Assembly (NCBI GenBank): GCA_032717465.1
Contig: CM064658.1
Location: 493,501-557,500, forward strand
DNA from: Coenobita brevimanus
Lineage: Eukaryota > Arthropoda > Malacostraca > Decapoda > Coenobitidae
Length of the DNA stretch: 64,000 bases
Direction of reading: 5' to 3'
In this document: positions 54,245 to 63,165 of the stretch, piece by piece
Layout of the letters: each line of letters starts with the position of its first letter
How positions within the stretch are numbered: the first letter of the stretch is position 1
Position numbers and translations under genes: made by a program
Notes under the pieces: generated by a model
Told to the model about the DNA's origin: nothing
Databases searched by the model: none
Seen by the model: the letters and a program-made list of their open reading frames with translations, nothing else

Positions 54245-55983
54245 TCCTCACGTACAAGGGGGATCGCGTACTCGGAACTCGCTTACTGTGGGGATGTACG
54301 GTACTGCATATATATATGTATATATAGGCATGCTTTATCAGCTTGGGAGAGATCCTGCACACTGAAAAGATTGAATTAATATCCAGTGACCATTTGTGTG
54401 CAGTTACTATATTTTTTTTGCATACTGATGTCATTCTGTGTAGCCTAGGGGAGAAGACTCAGATTGGATTGGTTGAAAACTTGGTTAGGAAGATTAAACA
54501 GTGCTTTATAGTCCTTATACCATATATACTACTTTTAGTATTCAAGTTTATAGTTCATAGTTCTTATACCAATCATATTATTGAGGTTTGGGTTCTCATT
54601 TCTTATACCAGGTATAGTTTTCAGGTTTTTGGTTTTGTGTGATTTCTGTATTAAGTCGTCTTATACTGTACTGGTATATGTCACTGTACTGAAGCCTGTC
54701 GTTGTGCCTTTGTATATCTTGGTCACTCATTTGTCTGAAAGGTATGAAAGGGATTGATTTTTATCATTTGCCAGCATAGCTGATGCATTGAGTTGCATCA
54801 TTGACAGGAGGAGGACCCTGACTGGTACCTGTTCAGTGAGTCATGGGTCAGTGGGGGTCTGGCAGTCAACAAGGATGGGGAGGTGGTGCTGACAGACCTG
54901 GCAGGGGTGGCTGTGGTGGACAAGTCTCTCTTCAGGGGTGAGTCATGCCCTTGTTTCTGAACTGTGTAGCAAAACTATGTGCAGTATTATAGTGTAGTTT
55001 GTGATTTTCAGAATAGGTTGATTTAAATCCTTTTCTAATTCCTGGCCTTGGTAGGTTAACCCTCTCTTTCTAGATGACATCTGTATTAGCTTATTTTTTT
55101 CACCACTGTATAACCACAAGAATAAGTTTAAAAGAACATCACCCAGATTCAGTAGGTTAAAAACTGACAGATGAGTACGAGGATGAGGGTGAGGTTGGGG
55201 GCAGTGAGGTGTGCAACAAGGCGTGCTTCCAAGCCTTCCGGACTGAGGTGTACAGCCAGGGGTCCGATCCAGACCAGACATGTGCACGCCTTGAAGATGT
55301 GGGCAGTCTCATGTATGCGGCTGTATGTGCAATGATCCTTAGTGACATGAAGCAGCACAAATACACGGACTTCTTCACCTCCGACACCCCTCAGGTGCCT
55401 CGCACCATCAAGGGTAGGTTTATTTCTTTTTATGCCCAGAAGTACCTTAGATAAATCCATTCATCCACTCATCCATCATCCAGTCCTTTGTTGCTCCACC
55501 CTTAAATAGATACAATATATACAGTATATAGTTTGAATGGTTTGCCTATGAGGTGGATGTGTGTAGTTTGAAGACTTGAGTAGTGATTGAATGTTGGTTT
55601 TACTTGACACTCCACGTATATTTTTCCAACTAATTCAACCCATCCCATGTATTAGTGAAAAAGATAATGATGATGATGATGCTATATAGCCATTGTTTTT
55701 ACTTGGCTGCACAGGTCTGCTGCACTCCATCCCAGCATCAGATCGACCCACCATTGAGCAGCTTCTTTCCGAATGTGTGGAGGAGGTGTCACCAGGGGGC
55801 AGGTTACAGGCTGCCCAGGACCTGCGTGACTACCTCTCTGACTACCTGATGGATGAAGAAGAGGATGAGGAGGATGGGGAAGAGGAGGAGGAGGAGGAAG
55901 GGGAAGAGGGAGATGAGGATGTAGGGGAGGAAGGGAATGATGAAGGTAAGAATGATGATTATGATTATGGAGATGATAGTTGA
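46446..55983 (+). CDS. DIPK2: DIPK2-like divergent protein kinase (DIA1/C3orf58 family)
   Basis: Eight exons (46446-46706, 48438-48590, 50209-50390, 51609-51750, 53177-53347, 54808-54937, 55171-55413, 55715-55983) join in phase to 516 codons plus TGA. Residues about 11-28 form a signal-anchor with few residues before it, so the protein should be lumenal or secreted. C91-x2-C94-x5-C100 matches the N-terminal Cys motif of DIPK2A. CPTKRLL, VGVCGR, DKSLFR, GLLH and GRLQAAQDLRDYL match DIPK2A (Golgi/secreted, also called DIA1 or HASF) in order. Odd: a canonical EF-hand loop at 217-228, loss of the catalytic-loop Asp/Asn seen in DIPK2A, and an acidic tail at 474-516; DIPK2A is about 430 residues. 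The ATG has A at -3. DIPK1/FAM69 is the other candidate family, but the C-terminal motifs fit DIPK2 better. Confidence 0.9.
46709..46905 (+). repeat. Minisatellite beginning at the DIPK2 exon 1 donor
   Basis: About eight variants of CAGTAGGTTAATTATGGTA (about 24 bp) start within a few bases of the donor at 46707. One unit carries TAG|GTAAGT at 46838-46845, a better donor than the real GTAAGG. Confidence 0.85.
48023..48285 (+). mobile_element. LINE-X 3' end
   Basis: ERMENERLTKRVYVGEVEGG, RMRWRDGVERYMREGGV, TWRRFVCGHPLRD stop, then GGGCATCGGGCTATAGATA and an (ATAG)n tail. In DIPK2 intron 1, sense. Confidence 0.75.
48438..48590 (+). CDS. DIPK2: DIPK2 exon 2: Cys motif and N-lobe start
   Basis: Acceptor ttttcag, donor gtgaga, 51 codons, phase 0 at both ends. 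ETCPLCLGHDLCEDI is the family's N-terminal Cys motif. It ends HHKLNVK, aligning with the strand that carries the beta-3 Lys in DIPK2A. Confidence 0.9.
48725..49800 (-). mobile_element. Antisense LINE RT fragment with YADD
   Basis: On the minus strand: MDLEQSYNKVDRDGLWK-like region (about 49.4-49.5 kb), GVQQGCVMSPCLMNGVMREV, ISYLLYADDTVLLANT (YADD box), then the thumb region and a decayed end. Frameshifts separate the pieces. Probably the internal part of LINE-X. In DIPK2 intron 2, opposite to the gene. Confidence 0.75.
49830..49912 (+). mobile_element. SINE-A 3' end fragment
   Basis: Sense TCGGGACCAACTGGCTAG, CCCCGGGCTTC, GGAGCAATGTAGGATTGGATG; followed by (AAT)n. In DIPK2 intron 2. Confidence 0.65.
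49975..50156 (-). mobile_element. SINE-A 3' module
   Basis: Antisense ATCCATCATCCAATCC to the B-box region (GGATATAGACC). It ends about 50 bp before DIPK2 exon 3. Confidence 0.75.
50209..50390 (+). CDS. DIPK2: DIPK2 exon 3
   Basis: Acceptor ccaaccag, donor gtaagt at 50391, phase 2. PPAELLTNLDAGVCAN aligns with the region of DIPK2A around its QLDQSICKR; FLASRASLTPTTLTHLL follows. An antisense LINE and several SINE-A pieces lie just upstream in the intron. Confidence 0.85.
50457..50488. repeat. (GA)n microsatellite
   Basis: GA run about 65 bp after the DIPK2 exon 3 donor. Confidence 0.97.
50603..50946 (+). mobile_element. tRNA-derived SINE with poly(A) tail
   Basis: GGCGGTGGTTCAATCGG-like A box and a perfect B box in GGGTTCAAATCCC, a body of about 270 bp, ending in an 18-nt A run (50929-50946). 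The acceptor stem does not close, so it is a SINE head and not a tRNA gene. In DIPK2 intron 3. Confidence 0.75.
51609..51750 (+). CDS. DIPK2: DIPK2 exon 4: EF-hand loop
   Basis: Acceptor cgctaag, phase 2 in, phase 0 out (donor gtgggt at 51751). CPTKRLLAVMERAF is followed by the 12-residue loop DDNGDGNLSTEE (51661-51696), with D1, N3, D5, G6, L8 and E12 of a calcium-binding EF-hand. Confidence 0.9.
51836..51960 (+). mobile_element. LINE-Y 3' end fragment
   Basis: TGTGACCTTGAGGTTAAGGG, GGCTGCCAGAGACTAAGC and GAGAGCTGCTATTATGTAACC match the very end of the LINE-Y copy at 28.2 kb. In DIPK2 intron 4. Confidence 0.65.
52545..53110 (+). repeat. Family C then family D
   Basis: C: AGTTTTATTCAGCCAAGGAG ... 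AATAAAATCATCTGAAC ... TCACTGGATTGAAGGG (52548-52710). D: AATTGCCATCGCCCCATC ... GAAAATCTTGACCAGG (52965-53110). In DIPK2 intron 4. Confidence 0.6.
53177..53347 (+). CDS. DIPK2: DIPK2 exon 5: kinase-like core
   Basis: Acceptor atttcag, donor gtgagg, 57 codons, phase 0 at both ends. VGVCGRAGVTEGEL and RASLAAQLLTLVDDFM match the hinge and the following helix of DIPK2A (GACGR ... LAWQLMEIAEQL). Confidence 0.9.
53756..54118 (+). mobile_element. SINE-A' copy, most complete
   Basis: Sense: ACCATCATCCACTCAC, pyrimidine-rich part, hairpin near 53937, CTGGGTGGTAACCATATAACC, CCTACGTGTCAACAAG, GTGCCCCTCCCTGTAAAACC, GGCCACCCCTTACGGGAT, GGCGTCTGGCAATAGATA. In DIPK2 intron 5. Confidence 0.75.
54213..54242. 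repeat. Poly(A) run, 30 nt
   Basis: Long A run, possible tail of a short retroposed piece (54126-54212). Confidence 0.9.
54508..54640 (+). repeat. Degenerate ~45-bp tandem repeat
   Basis: CTTATACCA recurs at about 54514, 54560 and 54602, each followed by a [T/C]A-rich stretch and TTTCAGGTTT-like text. In DIPK2 intron 5. Confidence 0.6.
54808..54937 (+). CDS. DIPK2: DIPK2 exon 6: catalytic-loop and DFG-like region
   Basis: Acceptor ttgacag, donor gtgagt at 54938, phase 1. DWYLFSESWVSGGLAVNKDG covers the catalytic loop and LTDLAG (D333) stands in the DFG position. VVDKSLFR matches VADKRLIR in DIPK2A. Confidence 0.9.
55171..55413 (+). CDS. DIPK2: DIPK2 exon 7: Cys-rich C-lobe
   Basis: Acceptor actgacag, donor gtaggt at 55414, phase 1 out. 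VCNKACFQAFRTEVYS, then QTCARLEDVGSLMYAAVC. The C-x3-C and later Cys match the DCDKEACLSF ... YAVCQNLL segment of DIPK2A. Confidence 0.9.
55715..55983 (+). CDS. DIPK2: DIPK2 terminal exon: conserved end plus acidic tail
   Basis: Acceptor tgcacag; GLLHSIPASDR and GRLQAAQDLRDYL are the family's closing motifs. From 55852 the frame becomes almost pure Asp/Glu/Gly to TGA at 55981. A strong donor-like AAG|GTAAGA lies inside the tail at 55946, so an alternative C-terminus is possible. Confidence 0.88.
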
Positions 55984-56049
55984 GTGGAAGCAGAACAAAG
56001 AAGTTGTGAATCTGGTGAGAAGTGAATGAATGTGTGAGGGAGGGAGGCA

Positions 56050-56275
56050 GGAAGAACAGAAAAGTGAAAGAAAAAGAATGTAGGAGGAAAGGAGACAAAA
56101 GTGATGCAGTGGATTATGTAAATATATATGAACAAAAGAGTAAAAGAGAAGGGAAGTGAGGAGGAGAGAAGAGATAAAAAAGTGATAATAATGAATCATG
56201 TCAATATAGAAGAACAGAAAAGTAAAGAGTTGAAAAAAGACTAGGAGAAGAGAGAAACAGAAGAGTAAATGGAAA
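56050..56275 (+). repeat. Purine-rich degenerate repeat downstream of DIPK2
   Basis: Three units of about 80 bp begin AGAACAGAAAAGTGAAAG, GAACAAAAGAGTAAAAGAG and AGAACAGAAAAGTAAAG. The + strand is nearly all A and G and continues the purine run of the coding tail. Confidence 0.6.
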
Positions 56276-56463
56276 GAAAGATAGAGGAGGAGAAACAAGT
56301 GATGTGTGGAAGAACAGAGTATGCAAAAGAGTCTTTCAGAATAATAACAGTGGGTGAAAGAAGTGATGGAAGAAAATGTGGCAGGTGCAAGATTGTGTAC
56401 AGTAGTTTGCAGCCTCACCATTACCAGGTGGTGAAAAATTTATTTAATCTCATTTTGTAAACT

Positions 56464-56660
56464 GTACAGGCACCTGGTGGTAAAGTGGTTTGAATTTCCC
56501 AGCCAGAGTGATTGCAGAGGTTCAGTCCCCATTAGATTATTCTATTTTTTTTTTTTTTTTTATACTAAAGGGAGTAGGCTGGTCATCTATCTTCAGTACA
56601 CTGGACCACAATAGTCTAGCTTCAGACCCCTACACTTTGAAGCAGATACAAAGAGATTGG
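56464..56660 (+). mobile_element. SINE-E-type copy with A and B boxes
   Basis: CCTGGTGGTAAAGTGG (A box) and GAGGTTCAGTCCCC (B box), then a T-run and a body ending near the ACTTTGAAG stretch. It lies downstream of DIPK2. Confidence 0.5.
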
Positions 56661-56944
56661 CTTTTTTAGTTTTTTAAACTGTATAATACTGTAGATATAC
56701 ATACTGTATGCCTTTTTAAATGGGTTTTTTATATTACTGAACAAGGTATTTTTCAGTTCTCGGGGACTGGGAGTATAACCAGTTGAATATGGATGATGTC
56801 TGTTTTAGTGTACTTTATTCTTGCTGCTTCCATATGATTTTTTTCATCTTAGGAATAACCTCTCATACTTAAGGAGTTAATATTGGCTGTATTAAACTCC
56901 TCTATGTACAGTCTTCCTTAAACTGAATAAATTTATCTACAGTA

Positions 56945-57135
56945 GTAGTCCCACATCCATCAGAAATGTAAACCTGGTGGACTGTAGGCTAAAGTTACCC
57001 TTTTCCTGCATTCCACCATCCTTGTTTTGGGGGATAAGGAGGGGTTGAGGGATGTTTTTATAACGGGGCAGTGGAGCTGCCCATTTTCATCAGTGCTGTC
57101 ATTTGAAAGCATCCCTCTGCAGCACAGATCTGCAG
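56945..57135 (-). mobile_element. SINE-B copy
   Basis: Antisense: AAACCTGGTGGACTG, ATTCCACCATCCTTG, TTTTGGGGGATAAGG, GGGGCAGTGGAGCTG. Same order as at 3780-3970. Confidence 0.7.
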
Positions 57136-57224
57136 GTAGTGAAATGTAAACAGAAAGTATATGCAGAGGCTGAAAGAGTTAACCTGTTGAGCCTGGGGTT
57201 ACATTTTTTATATAATTCTTGCTC

Positions 57225-57630
57225 TGTATCTATTTGTCAAGTTTATTTAACTTAGGATAGCCTTAATGAACCCCATTAGTATTAGAGGCATTTCATGAGT
57301 TAAATAAAATTGTCTGGTTGCAGTAAGAGTATCTAAAAAGAATGTTGTCTGCATTCAAGAGATTAAGGATTGATGTGTTTTCATACCTTGTTACTGAATT
57401 CCAATTTGTCAGTAGCAGAGACTATTGTAATCTCAATTTTAGTAAATTTTCTATATGATGTGTATTTTTTGCAGTTGTTCTTGATACCTTCAGACCATTT
57501 TATTCAGCTTTGGGAACCTGTAACTGTGAATGGGTTAATGAAGGCTTTATCTCACCCATACACTTAGAAAACTCTGTCCCAAACTGAATGACACTGTGTA
57601 AAGATGACAAGAATGAAATTGAAAATACAC
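57225..57630 (+). repeat. Two family C copies
   Basis: GTTTATTTAACTTAGGATAG ... TAAATAAAATTGTCTGG, and CATTTTATTCAGCTTTGGG ... GGTTAATGAAGGC. Downstream of DIPK2. Confidence 0.6.
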
Positions 57631-57814
57631 ATGATTGATGGAATTAAAAGTGTACTTGTTTATTGTGAAGTGCCATTCATAGTAGAATACACTGTAGTCA
57701 GCTCTGTATAGGCCCATTCTAGTAGAGGATGTCTTGTTTGGGTTAATTCTTGGTATCTCCAGAGAATTTTTAGTTTAGTGATTTCTTGTAGCAGTGAGGT
57801 AAGTAAAATCTCTG

Positions 57815-58075
57815 TTTAACCTTCCCATGTGGAGAGGATGGAGGGTGAAAGACTGACGAAGAGAGTGTATGTGAGTGAGGTGGAGGGGGGAAGAGGGAGG
57901 GGGAGGCTGAGGATGAGATGGAGGGATGGGGTGGAGAGGTATATGAGAGAGGGGGGTGTGAGTTGGGAGCAGGGCAGTGAAATGGCGGGGGACAGGACGA
58001 CGTGGAGGCGATTTGTTTGTGGCCACCCCAAACGGGATTGAGGCGTCTGGCAATAGATAGATAGATAGATAGTTA
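57815..58075 (+). mobile_element. LINE-X 3' end
   Basis: VERMEGERLTKRVYVSEVEG, RMRWRDGVERYMREGGV, TWRRFVCGHPKRD, terminus GGCGTCTGGCAATAGATAG and an (ATAG)n tail (58048-58071). Best-preserved end of this family. Confidence 0.75.
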
Positions 58076-58124
58076 GAAAAGTCTCTCCTAAGCCGAATAA
58101 AATCATCATGGTGGTAGTAGTAGT

Positions 58125-58225
58125 AGTGTACTAATCGTAGTTTCGTTTGAAATGTGAACCCAATGGACTGCAGGCTTAAATTCCCTTCAGCAGTTCACCT
58201 TCCTCCCTTTAGGGGACAAGGAAGT
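58125..58225 (-). mobile_element. SINE-B fragment
   Basis: Antisense AACCCAATGGACTGCAGG and the following block, preceded by a GTAGTAGTAGT tract (the inverted tail). Short piece. Confidence 0.6.
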
Positions 58226-58259
58226 AGTTGGTAGCAAGAATAATATATAAAATACGCCA

Positions 58260-58800
58260 CCTACCTCGTGATTATTTTATTTAGGGGAATTTTGTAGCAG
58301 AGAATTAATGAAGCCTCTGTTAAATGCATCCAGTATAAAAAGTCTCTCGAGTTGAATAAGTTTGTCTTGAGGAAGCAAAAATGACATAAATTATACATCA
58401 GTTGACTGAAAGTTATCACTAGAATTATTGTAGAATGCATTACTTCAGTGGTCTGGAAAAGTATCTTTTGAGAATATATACAGGTTGACAGAGTTCATCC
58501 TTGTAGTTAATTTCTAGATTTCAGGTTTCATTCTTCTCAAATTTCATAATGGCATTACAGTGTTTACAAATCCCTTGAATGCGATGGCGTCTTTTCTCGG
58601 TTTATATTTTTATTTTTTTCCAGACAGTTTCATTCACATTAGGAGAGACTTGTGAACCGGACTGAGTTAGACATAGCCATTATTAACCCGTTCACTACAA
58701 AATCTCTTCATTGAAATCACTAAAGCCATCAAGGGATATCAAGAATTAGCTTACAAAATGCATCCTCTTAGTGAAAGTTATAACTGAGAGAGCAAATCTG
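58260..58800 (+). repeat. Two family C copies
   Basis: GATTATTTTATTTAGGGG ... GTTGAATAAGTTTGTCTTG, and AGTTTCATTCACATTAGG ... GAGTTAGACATAGCC ... TTAACCCGTTCACTAC. Confidence 0.6.
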
Positions 58801-58899
58801 GATGCAAGTTCCCAGTTTCTGAGCATTTCTTCTAAAGCAGTAGTGAGCATAAGATATGTTTACTGTTTGCTATATTACAAAGTGTATTTTAGTAGTGAG

Positions 58900-59115
58900 G
58901 TAGTAGTTGTAACCCCAAGGTCATCAGAATGTGATCCCAGTGGACTGCAGGCTGAAATTCCCCTAGCCTTGAGACACTATCATCCTTTTGGGGGGATAGG
59001 AGGAAGTTGAGAGACATTTGCATAACTGGGTATCTCCATTGCCCAATTATAGCAGTGCCACCACCAAACGATATTCCTCTCCAGCACCTAGTAGCAAGGT
59101 GCAGAAGCCAGAAAC
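58900..59115 (-). mobile_element. SINE-B copy
   Basis: Antisense: GATCCCAGTGGACTGCAGG, CTTTTGGGGGGATAGG, GTATCTCCATTGCCC and the ATTCCTCTCCAGCACC core. Ends near 59115. Confidence 0.65.
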
Positions 59116-59272
59116 ACAGTGCTTTCATCAGCAGTTCCACAAATAACTGGTATTGACTGGGGCCTGCTTACATCTTTGCCCTCAGAGCTTTGATCGTATC
59201 CCCCCCCCCCCCCTTTTTTTTAATGGACACTAACTGGATAGTATGGGATTGGCTGATTTTTCTGTGGATGTA

Positions 59273-59474
59273 GTCTTTGTCAGTAATTTTTGTATTTTGT
59301 ATTCCTGTACAAATTCATGATCTGATGGATTGGTGGGGTTATTGTAATTTGAGAAGTGTAATCTTGGAGGGTTGTGGTCTTTATCAGTAACTTTTGTATT
59401 TTGTATTCCTGTACAAATATATGATCTGATGGATTTGTAGGGTTATTGTAATTTGAGAAGTGTAATCTTGGAGG
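59273..59474 (+). repeat. Direct tandem duplication, 104-bp unit
   Basis: GTCTTTGTCAGTAATTTTTG (59273) and GTCTTTATCAGTAACTTTTG (59377) start two copies that match to GTAATCTTGGAGG with few differences. Confidence 0.9.
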
Positions 59475-60429
59475 CTTATTGTAATTTAGTACATTGTCAT
59501 ATTTCGTGACAGAATCACAGTTTGCAATTTATTAACAATGTGTACCAAGAAACAGAATCTTATACAAGTATAAGAGGGTAAGTTGGTGAAAGGAACAAGT
59601 CTTGTCACAGGTGAGAAGTGTTGTAAGTGATGCAACTGTGAGAAAGTATATGGCAGTTTTTGTATTTAGTAGAATTGCTGGTACAGATAATCTGAACTTT
59701 ATTTTGAATGTTGTGTGAATTTGAACCAGAGAGAGGTATGTGTATGATTCCTATTTTGAATGCAAATATGAGGAATGGTTGAAATTCTAATAAAAGAATG
59801 TCTGTCCAAAATATTCATTATGGATATGCGTTTAAACAATAACAGGAATGTGGCACAGTAACAAAACAGTATTTGTTTATTGCCTACAGTTGATGAATGT
59901 GTGTAAAACAGCACTGATACTGTATTAATCAAGTCATTCATAAGGTACATATCTCTGTGTGTAGTATGTGTTGCTCAAGTGTCCTTTGTGGCTAATTGTT
60001 TACTGAATTGCCTTTAAGTGTCATTTCGTTTATTTTAAAAATTGTGTCACTTCTTGTTCTGAAACAAACAGTATTAAGCACTTTACTACTCATGCCATGG
60101 TTAAGTAAGTGATCTTTTAAAAAATTTTGAAAGTTAAAGAGGCAGGAGCAGCAGCATAAGGACCCTATTTATTTATTTATTTTTTAGGGGAGGGAATAGA
60201 CATGGGTTCTATCTCTGTACTTGATGTGTCACTCTCTTTTACTCTTGCAGCTGGCTAGTTATAAAATTTACAGCTACAGAGACCAGATTACAGTAATCAT
60301 TCTTTGGCAATAGGTAGATTGTATTGTTATGAAGTCACAAACAAATAAGCTCACTGTAACATAGTAAGTGTACATTACAGTATAGAAAGCCTGACAGTTG
60401 TTAATCCCTTCAGTACATTTTTTTTTCTT

Positions 60430-60580
60430 TTTTTGCAGATAGTTCTCTTTGGCTTAGGAGAGAGTTTAAACTAGAAGGTTAGATAAAGCTTTCAGAAACC
60501 TCACCACATGTAAGGGTCTCTCCTCTGCCGAGTAGAGTTGTCTGGTAGTAACATGAAGTAACTGAAAGGAATTGGACATC
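60430..60580 (+). repeat. Family C copy
   Basis: CTTTGGCTTAGGAGAGAG, CTAGAAGGTTAGATAAAGC, GTAGAGTTGTCTGGTAG. Confidence 0.6.
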
Positions 60581-61080
60581 CTCATTGTGAATGATTATGC
60601 AATACTGTAGTATACAGTACTGTTTATTGGGCAGTGCAAAACAGTATTTCAATCATTATGCTTCATTCAAGGATACTGTCATATGCTTACATAGTTGATA
60701 TCACTTGTATTGAGTTGTTGTATTTGAGATACAGTTTTGTATAATTATAAATCCAGTTACAATATCTCTTGTAGCATTGCATAATTATGATTTCCTGTAT
60801 TTACAGGTGAATTTATATGCAGTATGGCAAGATGTTTTGAGACGAGACAATCATGATGTGTGACTGGAGGTGCAAATGAATGAGTGTTGTAACATTTGTA
60901 GGTTTGGTTGTGTGGTGAGTTGTGAATGAGAGATATGAGATCTACTTAAATTTATGCATAGAGATTATTTAGCCCCTTATATATGCAGAAGTATATGCTG
61001 TATCGTTGTACATTGTAAGTGTCACTGTGTGGTAAACAAAAGAAAGCAGTTTTTAATATCTTCTCTTTAAGGATGGTTAT

Positions 61081-61165
61081 TCATCCATCCATCATCTAAT
61101 CCAACGTTGCCCCATGAAGATCGTAGGAGCCCGGGGCTAGGCAAGTTGGTCCTGGCATTTAAGAA
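61081..61165 (-). mobile_element. SINE-A 3' end fragment
   Basis: Antisense CATCCATCCATCATCTAATCC, GGAGCCCGGGGCTAGGC, TTGGTCCTGGCATTTAAG only. Confidence 0.7.
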
Positions 61166-61789
61166 GGATGGTTATTACAGCTTTTAAAAGTTAAATCTAT
61201 TTATCATTCTGTCTGTCTGTTTGTCTATCCATTAGCATATGCAGCTGTTTATCAGTCTTTCTATATCTAGCTATTTGTTTGTTTGTTTTTATAGAATTTT
61301 TATCTATTTAATTTAGTATTCCATATTTAACTAATACTGTGTAGGTATTAAAAAAGATTCTCCAGGGTGATTTAGATAAATTTCTCTTTGATCAGCAAGA
61401 GATATATAGAGTGGGCCACCGGCATATGTGAGTCTGCTTCCACTCCTCTGCACAATTTCTCATGTGTTGCAGCGACAGTTCAGTCAAAATTATAATTACC
61501 TAGCCTACATTTATACCCACACCAGCAGACTGAGCCATTCCTGCTGCACATAAGATCCTGGTGGGCTAGTTTCTAGTGGAGTTTTATTTACAGACCGCCC
61601 AATATACGATACTCAGATAACTAAAAATTAAGTGATATCTGGTGACAGGCATTGGAATGGGAAAGGACACCGTGTACAGCATTACAAAACCAATGTAAAG
61701 TTAAATTATTGGTGTGACATTCATAGCACAAAGTGGCGTACAGTGTTTTTACCTTTTCAGTGTGGTGATGCTCTTATGTTATATTCTTG

Positions 61790-61990
61790 TTCTCCAGACA
61801 AGTTTATTTAGCATTTGAGGAACATCTCAGTTTATATTTAGCTTCAGAGGAACATTTCAAACTGGAGAGGTTAGATACAGCCCTCATTAACTTCTGTACT
61901 GGAGGGTTCGCCCAAGTAGAATAAATTTGTCTGGTTGTAACAGTAATGACTAAAAAAACTAAAAGTAACATTGTGTTGGGTATGTTTGTA
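61790..61990 (+). repeat. Family C copy
   Basis: CAAGTTTATTTAGCATTTG, CTGGAGAGGTTAGATACAGC, GTAGAATAAATTTGTCTGG. A 30-bp piece near 61800-61850 is tandemly doubled. Confidence 0.6.
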
Positions 61991-62189
61991 TTTTTAACTT
62001 GCATGTATAAGAATGTACACTGAGATGTCGCTGATATTAATAGTATATTGGCAAGCTAATATGATATTAACAACTAGTTACTATTGTGTAAGTGAATGCT
62101 ATACTGTATATTTATACGAGTACAATGCAGTGCAGTATTGTTTGGTAGCTTTTGAGAAAATGTATGTAAAGTAAATTTTTCCCGGTTTG

Positions 62190-62460
62190 TTTATTGTCAA
62201 TATGGGAGCTTGATTTGGAGGACTTATACCCACATGGTGCTGGAGAGGGATGCCTTCATGTGGTGGTACTGATATAGCCAAGTTACTCAATTGCCTGGGT
62301 ATACAGACATCCCCCAGCTGCTTCCCTATCCCCCAAAAGGAGGGTGATGGACTGCAGGCAAAGATCATCTTAAGCCTGCAGTCCACCAGGTTCATGGTCC
62401 TGATGAACCAGGGGCTACAGCAGCTACTACTACTGCTACTTCTGCTGCTATACCTATGTA
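62190..62460 (+). mobile_element. SINE-B copy
   Basis: Sense: GCTGGAGAGGGATGCC core, CTTCCCTATCCCCCAAAA, CTGCAGTCCACCAGGTTCA and a 3' tail of CTA/CTG triplets (62426-62452). The next copy follows almost directly. Confidence 0.7.
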
Positions 62461-62489
62461 GTGAAGTTGTGTTTATGGTGAGGATAAAA

Positions 62490-62880
62490 TCAGCAAAGCC
62501 AGGTGGTCTAAAGGTTAAGGCACTCCAGCCAGATGAGACATTTAAGGGTGTAAGTCCTAAAAATGGTTGGGATTATTGCTCTTACAGTGCAGCACGTGGG
62601 TGGGGTACTGATCACTCACCTTTAATGTTTGGTCTGAGTAGTCTAGCTGTGGGACCCAATGATCCTGTTAGAGCAATAAAAGAATGGTTGAAACTTCTGT
62701 ATCCTCACAGTAAGCACAATAAACAGTACTGGAAAGGGATGCCATCTTGTGGAGGCAGTGATATGACTGGGTGTCTCCACTGCCTATGGTCCTTCCAATT
62801 TATCCAGATTGTTTGTGCGTTGTCCCTCACGGGACCTCCCCTACGTGTGACGTTGCCACAGTTTCTGCTGGGCCTATTAT
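62490..62880 (+). mobile_element. SINE-B copy with tRNA-like head
   Basis: GCCAGGTGGTCTAAAGGTTAAGGC is a Leu/Ser-tRNA-like head with an A box. A degenerate B box (GGGTGTAAGTCC) follows. The core TGGAAAGGGATGCCATC is shared with the copy at 62.25 kb, after which comes a block also found inverted at 63.66-63.75 kb. This is the most complete SINE-B here. Confidence 0.6.
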
Positions 62881-62910
62881 CGGGTTAGAGACAAAGGTTA
62901 ACCCTCACTC

Positions 62911-62912
62911 CC

Positions 62913-62962
<50 letters not shown>

Positions 62963-63057
62963 ATAAAATCAACATTTTATGGAGATTTATTTCTTTAAAA
63001 AGTCTACTGTATACAGTTTTATGAATAATTAGAATTTGAGGAAAAGCCTTTTGACTT

Positions 63058-63104
<47 letters not shown>

Positions 63105-63165
63105 ATAAAATCTACAGTTTATGGTGATTTATTTCTATAAAAAGTCTATACGTTTTTATGAATTA
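62911..63165 (+). repeat. Duplicated (CT)n block, 142-bp period
   Basis: (CT)n followed by GCATATAAAATC occurs at 62959 and 63101, with matching downstream text to TTTATGAAT. Both (CT)n tracts are about 40 bp. Confidence 0.85.

Noticed and set aside
55804..56421. 205-codon minus-strand frame, Ser/Leu/Phe-rich
   Set aside because: Complement of the purine-rich tract; composition explains the lack of stops.
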